Shown here: in pieces, positions 56,994 through 64,000 of the stretch
Numbering within the stretch: the stretch's first letter is position 1
How the letters are laid out: every line of letters begins with the position of its first letter
DNA from: Schizophyllum amplum
Lineage: Eukaryota; Basidiomycota; Agaricomycetes; Agaricales; Schizophyllaceae
DNA: 64,000 bases
Assembly: GCA_007026445.1 (NCBI GenBank)
Contig: VDMD01000070.1
Span: 1-64,000 of the forward strand
Direction of reading: 5' to 3'
Notes under the pieces: generated by a model
The model's database searches: none
The model's input: only the letters and a program-made list of their open reading frames with translations
What the model was told of the DNA's origin: nothing
Position numbers and translations under genes: made by a program

Positions 56994-58119
56994 GTAGCCA
57001 GCAACGCAGTTTGCACAGACCATGGGCATAACCACAGCCTGGTTGTCCCCCATGTCTTGCCCTATGGCTTGGGCCCTGGTTAGGCATTAAAATCGGTATA
57101 TTCCACCTTGGATACTGCTGGATAGGGTATTATACTGGATATCCCTGTATATATTGGGCTTGCTGGCCTGGGAATACGTTGCGGGCTTGTATATTCCATC
57201 CGCGTGCTGTGGAATCGTTACTCCTTTGGGATATCCATTATCCAGCTCGCCGCACATACCGCCCCCCATCCGCACCCGCCACGCAGCTTCAAATCCTTCC
57301 TTTCGCTCCCCTCAGCTGCAGCCATTGCTTGCATCCCTACATCTCTTGCTTGCTCCCGGTTACTCGGCCCTCACGCCGCTTCCCCACCACGCGCACCGCT
57401 CCCGCACGCGCCCCCGCCCCGCCCCCGCACCCTTGCCCCCGCACCCTTGCACCCGCCCTTGCGCCCTTGCCCCCGCCCCCGACATCCTCCCTTATACTTC
57501 TGCTGTCCCTTGCGAGCTCCTCAATCCGCTACAAAGCTTGTCAGCACCACCACGCCGTCCCGATCGATCGGCTTGAAAATTTTCAGCAGCAATGGGCATC
57601 CTCCCCTCGACGTCGAAGATGCCGTAGCAGTGCCATACATGGTCATGGTGCGTTGTACCATGCATTCATCTGATTCTGTCCTGACCATGCCTCTGCAGAC
57701 CGGCGACGGTGCTGGCCGCACTGTATAATATACGTCCCCGCCCCTGTGTATCTTGTACGCCATAACACAACGCCCGAGGGCTACATGTACTCTAGATGAT
57801 CATATTACATGCATATATATCTTCACAAGCCTGAGCGAGCACCCACACAGCCCATACACATTCTGTCATCTCCTGCGGCACGTCCCGCGAACAAACATTG
57901 CCGAGTCCCGTGCCACGTGACTACATGTTTGAATTCTCAAAGTAAGACACAAAGTCCCAAGAAGTACAAGAGGTAGCCTACGTGTCAACTCAAGAACTGT
58001 ACAGATACATACATAGATAGATGATGTCAGCCCAAGCCCCAAAGCATACATAGACAGACGTAGCAGCACAGCAAGAACATCAAGAAAAGAACAATAGATC
58101 AGCAATATCTCTCGCGCCT
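56994..58119. other. KDZ-C left subterminal non-coding region
   Basis: No gene. Repeated GGATA/ TATCC motifs (about 57108-57245) suggest subterminal binding sites. A C-rich stretch (about 57400-57480) gives Pro/Arg-rich artefact frames. The rest is featureless. Confidence 0.55.
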
Positions 58120-61113
58120 TTACGCAGACTCCGCCTGCTCTTCACATACCCAGATAATGTCGTCAAGGAACCTCTCCCATGACCTGCTGCCACGGCCGTC
58201 GAGCGCCATACCCCACCAGCACGAGACGGCGACGGCGTTCAGTAGGCCGTTCTGGCCGTGTATACTGAGAATCCCCCAATCTGCCGACATCTCCACGTCC
58301 CGGTCCTCCGATGGTCGACCGTCAGCGTCCATCTTCCTCCAGACCGGCTGCAAGCTCGACCACCACTGCCAGACATTGTTCTCGAACGCGTGAATGTCCG
58401 ACACGGCGGGCAGTCTCTTGACGCGTGGTGCGCGCCCAGCCCAAATCCACTTGTCGAGCAGGTCCGGCCGCGCAACGCTTCCCTTAGCGCTCGCCCCCTT
58501 GTTCGCGTCATAGTCCCAACAGCCCTCCAACAGGATCCATGACTGCACGGCAGCCAGATACTTCGGGCCGAGCTCGGGCAGGTTGAGAGCGGCGAGGTTT
58601 GCCGACACCCACTCTGGCGCGTCGCTGGGACATGCGATCATGCCCGTCTCGACAGCGGGCTGGGTATCGGGGCCTTTCTGTCCTGTGCCGGCGTCTCCGA
58701 CAGGCTCCTGACCGTTGGGGATCTCCTGAGGAGCACCGACAGCGTTCTCCGGGTCGTCGTCCTCTTCCATGTCCGCGTCTGGATCCTGATCGAGCTCCAT
58801 GCGTTTGAGCGCCTCGATTTCCTCGTCGGTCAGCTGAAGGAGAGTCGTACGTGGCCGCTTGGGAGGGGGTGGTTTGGAAGGGGACAAGGGAGTCGACAGT
58901 TCACGAGAGCGCTTCGTTGCGCCCGACCCATCCAATGACGGCGATGGTGAGCTACGGCTCTGAGCCCTAGGTGTCGGAGTAAGCGGGCGGCCATCCATCC
59001 CTGCGCCCGCGCCTGAAGCCCCGTCATCGCCAGGTGAAGAGGCACCACCATTCCTGCCCGCTGCCTTGTTGGTGTCGAGCGTCTCGCCGGCAGCCGGGCC
59101 GGACATCCGATATGTCGGCCTGGGCTTTGGTCGCTGAGGTGGTGCGGGTGGCGCAGGCGGCGCAGGCGGCGCAGGCGATGCAGGCGGCGCAGGCGGTGCA
59201 GGCGGCGTGGCTGGCGTAGGCGGCGTGGCTGGCGTAGGCGGCGTGGCTGGCGTAGGCGGCGATGGTACAAACTGCACAGAACCATCCATGCCAACGATGT
59301 GCTGGGCATCCCACTCCGCCATTGAGCGACGCGCGATGGATGGCATCTGCGAGTATAGCGTCTGCCTGAACCTCTCGCGCTCCCAGAGCAGGCGCCGCTG
59401 ACCCTCGCGCAAGCCCGGAGGACTGTCACGGGCATATGAGTGCGCAGGTCGCGTAACGTCGAAGGTCCCTTCCTCCGGCACGTCGGACAGCATGCGCACA
59501 CCGGCCAGCGCTTGCGGCCTGGTGGCGTTGCGCTTCATGCCACGCGCTGCGTCGAGACTGGGGCCAGCGTGAGGAGCGCCTGCCTTGTTCCTCTTGCCGC
59601 GTGTCTCCTTCTGCATGGGCGACGGCTCGTCGTCATCGCTGTCCGTCTCCTCCTCCTCCGTCTTCTTGTCCGGTGCCTTGCCCTTCTTCTTGGCGCGCGT
59701 CTTCTTCTTCGGGGGCGGAGGAATGTCGGCATTTTCGGTGCTCGAGACAGCTGCGTCGTCCTGAGTCGAGGTGGCTTTCTTCTTCTTTGAGCGTGTCTTC
59801 TTTGCGCGCGGCTTCTTCGATGGGACTGGTGCGTCGCTGACCTCGTCGTCCGTGATCTTGCCCTCATCGTCATCCTCATCGGGGTCGATTTGGATGAGGC
59901 CGTCGGTGTTCAGGATGGCGGGGCCCTCTCCCGAGCTAGCAGTAAACTCGGGCGACTGCAAGCTCGCCGCTTCGCACTCTTCGGCGGCTGATGTATTGTG
60001 AATATAGATCGTAAGCGTAGCCAAAGGAATCAACGTACTGTATGCGGTCTGGAGGTATGATTTGAAGTGCGCCGAAACTTGCTCCTTGAACCCCGGCCAC
60101 TCGGGCCATGGCTTCGCTGACGCCTGATGATTGCGTCCGGCCGAGACGCAGACGACATTGATCTGGCCGTTGTACTGGGGTAGAGGTCCACCGAGAAGGA
60201 GGGTGGCGTGCAAGCCGGTGCGCTCGTAGATACCGTTGAGAATCGGGGCGACCCATTTGGGCGCGGCGTTGATCGCCCTAGAATGCGTATTAGTTCAGCG
60301 GTCGTGGTGATGCACTAAGTACGCACTGCTCGCGAGCCTTCGGCGACTGAGCCACTGGCTCCGTGACCAGCCGATTGTACTCGGCCTTCCTCTCGCTGTT
60401 GTACTCCGAGGCGGTGTTCGCCCAGAACTCCTGCTCGTCATCGCTCTTCGACTTCAGATGCTTTCGTGCGACACTCTCGCGCCAGTTGCCAGACTGTCTC
60501 GCGTCAGGGTCGACCTTGCCCAGGCGGATGAGCTCGGCCCACTGCGCTTTCCAGATCGGCTGAAGCTCCTCCTTGCACAGACTGAGAAAATGTTGAACTG
60601 CTGAGCGCCCGCGAGGTGGCCGATTGATACCCGAGAGACCGGCGAGAAAGACATTGTAGGCATTAGAAGCAGGGTCGGTGGAGAGTGCGGGGGCACGAGA
60701 GAGGCGAGTGTACCGGTAAGAGTAATACTTCTCGATGCGCTGGGACAAGCGTTAACATGATGACAAATCCATCAAATCAGCACGCGACATACATTGTCCA
60801 TCTCCGCCATCCTCTCGCGCCGCGTCTGCTTCTCCTCCTCCGTCTTCAAGCCCTCGAACGGGTCGTATACAGTCTCGGCGGTCCATAAAGGCAGCGGACC
60901 ATAGATCTCCGCCAGGAAGGGTGTTTCCGGTGGGATCTGGAAGTGGTAGCGCTCGCAGATCTGGGCGACGACACGACGACGTTGTGCTGTACCGCGCTGG
61001 GCAGCGTCACAGTATTGTTTCCACATCGGCCCCAATACATGGGTCTCGCGCATTCCACGCGACCATCCCTTGAAGCTTTTTTTCTCTTCGCGAGGTATAA
61101 CACGCGCGGGCAT
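58120..61113 (-). CDS. HMG-like KDZ cargo protein (KDZ-C)
   Basis: Four exons (61113-60793, 60739-60327, 60277-60039, 59987-58120) give 946 aa in phase. Introns fall at the same sites as in the KDZ-A gene. N-terminal SFKGWSRGMRETHVLGPMWK matches LSLKGWAEGARENLVLRPNL of KDZ-A. TGLHATLLLGGPLPQYNGQI matches its TGLHVTLLVGGPIPNYAGEI. The linker is acidic and Lys-rich, with Pro-Ala-Thr repeats (PATPPTPATPPTPATPP). The C-terminal Trp-rich domain (WWSSLQPVWRKMD, VAVSCWWGMAL, DDIIWVCEEQ) is conserved. It is a probable nuclear DNA-binding protein; the HMG label rests on the helical region around residues 130-215. Confidence 0.7.
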
Positions 61114-61466
61114 TGCAACACTACATCGGACGGTGAGATTGTGGCGCGGACATCAAATGCTGAAAGCTTACCAGTGTCTGGCTGACCGCTTGCCGCCCAA
61201 TTGCTCGAGGTGAAATGGTATGGGATGCTGGCTCAGGAGAAGAGATGCACGCCTGCAGAGCGAGCCCACATTTCTCGAAGTCCCGAGCGCTGACATCTGT
61301 CCAGCTGGTGCGCGCCCTACATCCGCGGGTCCCAAAGCGGGCACCACGCGCAAATCTCGATTCGCGTGGGGTGAATCTTCGAGCTGATAAAAGCCATGAC
61401 CTGTGGGAAAAAGAGCAACTCGCTCTTTTTCCCCAACCTTCACCTTCCCCTCAGCCCATATCGCCG
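61114..61466. promoter_or_regulatory. divergent promoter of KDZ-C with hairpins
   Basis: Holds CCACGCG-n12-CGCGTGG (about 61345-61370) and a perfect 12-bp hairpin GGGAAAAAGAGC / GCTCTTTTTCCC with a 5-nt loop (61405-61433), which ends 33 bp before the plus-strand ATG. Confidence 0.5.
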
Positions 61467-62129
61467 ATGTCCGTGAAAAGTGGTACGTCTCTCGCCTCGG
61501 TACTCCCAAGCCCTCACTCATCAGCAGCTGCAGAAGCCGCCGACTCCGCCTTCCAGCTCATCGGGCTGGATGGTGCAGTCGACGCCATTGTTGACTCACG
61601 CGGCAGCTCGGGGGCCAACTCGCCCGTGCCCACTGAGCCAGAGGACGAGCCTCAGGTCGGAGAGGGTGCTGTACCGACCATCATCGTCGACGCGCCCGCT
61701 GCGGGTGCAGCCCTCACCGCCGCCGCGCCCGCTGCGGATGCGGTCCCTGCCACCGACCCGATGGATGTCGAGGAGGCCGCGCCCGCCATCTCCAACTACC
61801 ATAGCTTTGTTTGCATGGACGCGTCCGAGAATCGCGCCGGGATTCCGTTCGGTGTCGTGCCCAACGCGGCCCTTGTGGCCGGAGGCGTGTCCCCCGCCGG
61901 CAACAAGTACTACGCTATCGCTAGAGGTCGCTTCATTGGCGTGTTCGATGACAGGTGCGTCGTCTCTCTCTACTGCAGTGCTGCCTTCTCATTACCTCGC
62001 AGCTCCATGTATACTATGGCGATCAACAAGGTCTCGAACCCCATCTGCTGGTGCCCCCAGACGCTCTCGGGTGCCGTGACATGGTTCAACATCAAGCGCA
62101 ACATGGGCCTGTGCGAGATCGTCGTCTAA
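61467..62129 (+). CDS. single RNase H1 N-terminal domain protein (KDZ-C)
   Basis: Two exons (61467-61954, 62003-62129), 204 aa; start MSVKSGTSLA. Ala/Pro-rich acidic N-terminal half, then RAGIPFGVVPNAAL (matching EIGVAFGVVPSSSL in KDZ-A) and the domain KYYAIARGRFIGVFDD ... VTWFN. The intron sits after GVFDD as in KDZ-A. Probable nucleic-acid-binding protein without a catalytic domain. Confidence 0.7.
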   Translation: MSVKSGTSLASVLPSPHSSAAAEAADSAFQLIGLDGAVDAIVDSRGSSGANSPVPTEPEDEPQVGEGAVPTIIVDAPAAGAALTAAAPAADAVPATDPMDVEEAAPAISNYHSFVCMDASENRAGIPFGVVPNAALVAGGVSPAGNKYYAIARGRFIGVFDDRCVVSLYCSAAFSLPRSSMYTMAINKVSNPICWCPQTLSGAVTWFNIKRNMGLCEIVV

Positions 62130-62373
62130 TTGGTGAGTCTCCCCTTGACGCCCCGCTCGCCTGGAATGCTTACTTATGCCAAGGCAGGTGCAGTCACCGT
62201 CTTCTTGCTACAAAACTACGAGTTGGACCGTAGATATTGCTGTGAACCCCTGTACTGTCTCAAATACCAATGTTGACCATATGTTGCTCGCTACGTTATC
62301 ATACTGTAAGGGAACATCCGAAGCGCCTTCCTTCGCCATAAACGAGGGGATGACTAAGCGGAATGATGAGTAA

Positions 62374-62409
62374 GCAACGAAATTGACCGCGCGCGGTCAA
62401 TTTCGTTGC
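62374..62409. repeat. perfect 36-bp palindrome
   Basis: The half GCAACGAAATTGACCGCG is followed directly by its exact reverse complement. It lies in the 550-bp spacer between the two RNase H1-N genes, 271 bp before the second ATG. Such a long perfect palindrome is unlikely by chance; it may be a binding site or the footprint of a small element. Confidence 0.75.
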
Positions 62410-62680
62410 GCTGACATAAGCGCGTGTGGCACTCGCCAATCCCATCTTCCAACATGTCTTCCCCACATCGGGGCGAGCTCCGCCGGCCAGCTTCACGCCC
62501 AACAGCAGCCTTGTTGCGCGTTCCTTACCTCACGATGGAGCCACTTGACCAGCGGCAAATTTCTGAGACCGACAGCAGCGCTTCGCGCCAGAGCGCTGTA
62601 CACCCGCCCGCCTGCATATAGAAGATGCTGGACGTCGTTCGGGCTGAAACCAACCCCCTTGCACCCTGCTTCCGAGTGCG

Positions 62681-63377
62681 ATGACTGCGGACGACATAAC
62701 AGCTCTGCTCTCTCAGCTTTCGTTGCCCTCGACTCCGCCGAGCACTCCAACTCCAGCACCAATTCCGAGCTCCCTTACCGTCTCCCTCAGTCCCAGCAAG
62801 ACAACGTATGTGGTCTTTGTAGGACATCGCCCCGGGGTCTACAACTCGTGGTGCGTACTATGTCTGCCTTCTCAAATGGATCCACTGACGCTCGGGCAGG
62901 TCGGAGTGCCTAGCGCAGACGAAGGGCGCTCCCCACAATTCGTACAAGGGGTACGCATCCTTCGCCGCGGCAGAGCGCGCCTACTCCGCCGCCAAAGCCC
63001 GCGGGCTGGTTTGCACCGCGGAGATGCGTGCAGCCAATGTCCGCCGAGTCATCAGACGCCAGCTCCTGACCCTCGAAGACCTACCCCTCTGCACGCACTT
63101 CCTCGAAGATGCAACCAGCAAGGCCATGGCTTCAGACATGTCTCGCTACTACGTTGTATATGCGGGGATCCAGCCCGGTGTCTACTTGACCTTGTAAGTC
63201 ATTGCCTACTCTTGTTTGCATTTTCAGCTCACCGCGCTCGCCAGTCATGAATGCTCGTTCCTCACGAGCGGGTATAAGGGCTCCGTTCATCGCAGTTTTG
63301 ATACGCGCGAGGCCGCTACGCAGTCGCTGGAGCGCGCGTTTGCGGAACGCAAGGTGGTGAAGTTCGTGTTGCAGTAA
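62681..63377 (+). CDS. double RNase H1 N-terminal domain protein (KDZ-C)
   Basis: Three exons (62681-62850, 62900-63193, 63245-63377), 198 aa. Domain 1: TYVVFVGHRPGVYNSW then NSYKGYASF. Domain 2: YYVVYAGIQPGVYLTF then GYKGSVHRSF. Intron positions and the linker motif LEDLPLC (LGDLPLC in KDZ-A) are conserved. The fit to the RNase H1 N-terminal/viroplasmin motif (Gly-x-x-Pro-Gly-Val-Tyr, Trp, Lys-Gly, Ser-Phe) is better here than in KDZ-A and supports the family call for both. Confidence 0.8.
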
Positions 63378-64000
63378 AGTACAATAAGGAATGAATGTGC
63401 CGTCCATACATACGATAAATGCATCTTGAAGGCAGCTTTGGCATATAATATGGACCCGCGTGCAGCCCACCAACATCCTGACACCTCAACGGCAGCGGGT
63501 CTGAGGACACCCTCCAAGGGGGGTGCGGAATTTTAATCCGGCACCGGGGGTATGGTAGGTAGGGGTCTCCCTCCAGCCCTTAAGCCGAAAGTGACCCCTA
63601 CTTAAAATATTCAATTTACTGCCATTACTGGTATAAATATACTTCAAACTACTGTAGTAGGGGTATGACTTATTATTTCCAGCTGTTTCCAGCTATTTGT
63701 GGGTAAAATGTCCCCTAAATAGCTCATTATAACCCATGTTGTGAAGATGTCATACATTTTGCCAGAAATCACATGACTTTTGCCTGGCCCTGAATTATTC
63801 ATTTTGTTGATATATTGCTGACTGCTTGAGTCTGAAGCAATATATAGACTTAGAGCATCACTTTCTGCTCATGGGATAGCCAGATATTCACCCAAAAATG
63901 CATATATGGCCACCAGCAGGCCACACGGGACCTATCACGTGACTTGTGCCTGATGACGTGTATAGGTAGGTAGGGGCCCAGAAGGGCTTAGTACAGAAGT
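63378..64000. other. KDZ-C spacer and an AT-richer segment at the window end
   Basis: 63378-63524 is ordinary spacer. At about 63530-63550 lies an imperfect palindrome (GTGCGGAATTTTAATCCGGCAC). From there the sequence is clearly AT-richer and non-coding, and GGTAGGTAGGGG occurs twice in direct orientation (about 63555 and 63966). This may be another inserted element or LTR; the window ends before its end can be seen. Confidence 0.4.

Larger units (their letters stand above)
56957..64000. mobile_element. KDZ-C: diverged relative of KDZ-A (left part)
   Basis: The left end GAGCCCTGCCTGTTATATATG resembles the KDZ-A end GAGCCGAAGTCCTTATATATT, and is likewise followed by a short palindrome (ATCCAATGGAT, 56983-56993). 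The gene order HMG-like (minus), single RNase H1-N (plus), double RNase H1-N (plus) is that of KDZ-A, with conserved intron positions but strongly diverged sequence. No transposase or right end lies in the window, so the target-site duplication cannot be checked. The sequence after about 63525 may belong to another insertion. Confidence 0.75.

Overview
The window is a dense, GC-rich, intron-bearing fungal locus. Short GT-AG introns of about 45-75 bp, chromodomain Ty3/gypsy and Plavaka elements, KDZ transposons and a fungal TET/JBP gene all point to an Agaricomycete (Basidiomycota). The species cannot be told from the sequence. No host housekeeping gene was recognised: essentially everything is transposable element, stacked in a nested series of insertions.

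Layout. (1) 1-494 looks like one end of a GC-rich element; it abuts the 3' part of a Plavaka transposase (503-1719). (2) A Ty3/gypsy retrotransposon with a chromodomain starts near 1720 and has one very long gag-pol ORF (2295-2849, 21896-27078, 53596-56398). With the inserted elements and one copy of each target-site duplication removed, the three parts add up to 8541 nt, a multiple of three, with no stop seen. (3) KDZ-A copy 1 (2850-21888) interrupts gag and has a 7-bp target-site duplication. It contains a 3.7-kb non-autonomous element, D (17586-21331), with about 350-bp terminal inverted repeats and an 8-bp duplication. (4) KDZ-B (27079-53587) interrupts pol between reverse transcriptase and RNase H; it has about 350-bp terminal inverted repeats and an 8-bp duplication. 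KDZ-B is itself interrupted by KDZ-A copy 2 (28362-43650, opposite orientation, 7-bp duplication), which splits one of its genes. (5) KDZ-C enters at about 56957 and runs to or past the window end.

Genes. KDZ-A encodes an HMG-like protein, a protein with one RNase H1 N-terminal (viroplasmin-type) domain, a protein with two such domains, an unknown 652-aa protein and a CxC2-type KDZ transposase. KDZ-C keeps the first three genes in the same order and orientation but with strongly diverged sequence. KDZ-B carries a different cargo: an HMG-like protein, a coiled-coil protein, a TET/JBP dioxygenase with intact HxD, His and Arg residues, and a CxC1-type transposase. The two KDZ-A copies differ at only seven substitutions and two small indels that I noticed over 15.3 kb, so they form a recent giant inverted repeat. 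Copy 1 has a one-base frameshift in its transposase; copy 2 is intact.

How they work together: the transposases mobilise the elements. TET/JBP linked to KDZ transposons, together with a divergent HMG protein, is an established basidiomycete association thought to alter methylcytosine. The RNase H1 N-terminal proteins suggest a second cargo type that binds RNA:DNA hybrid or dsRNA; that role is inference.
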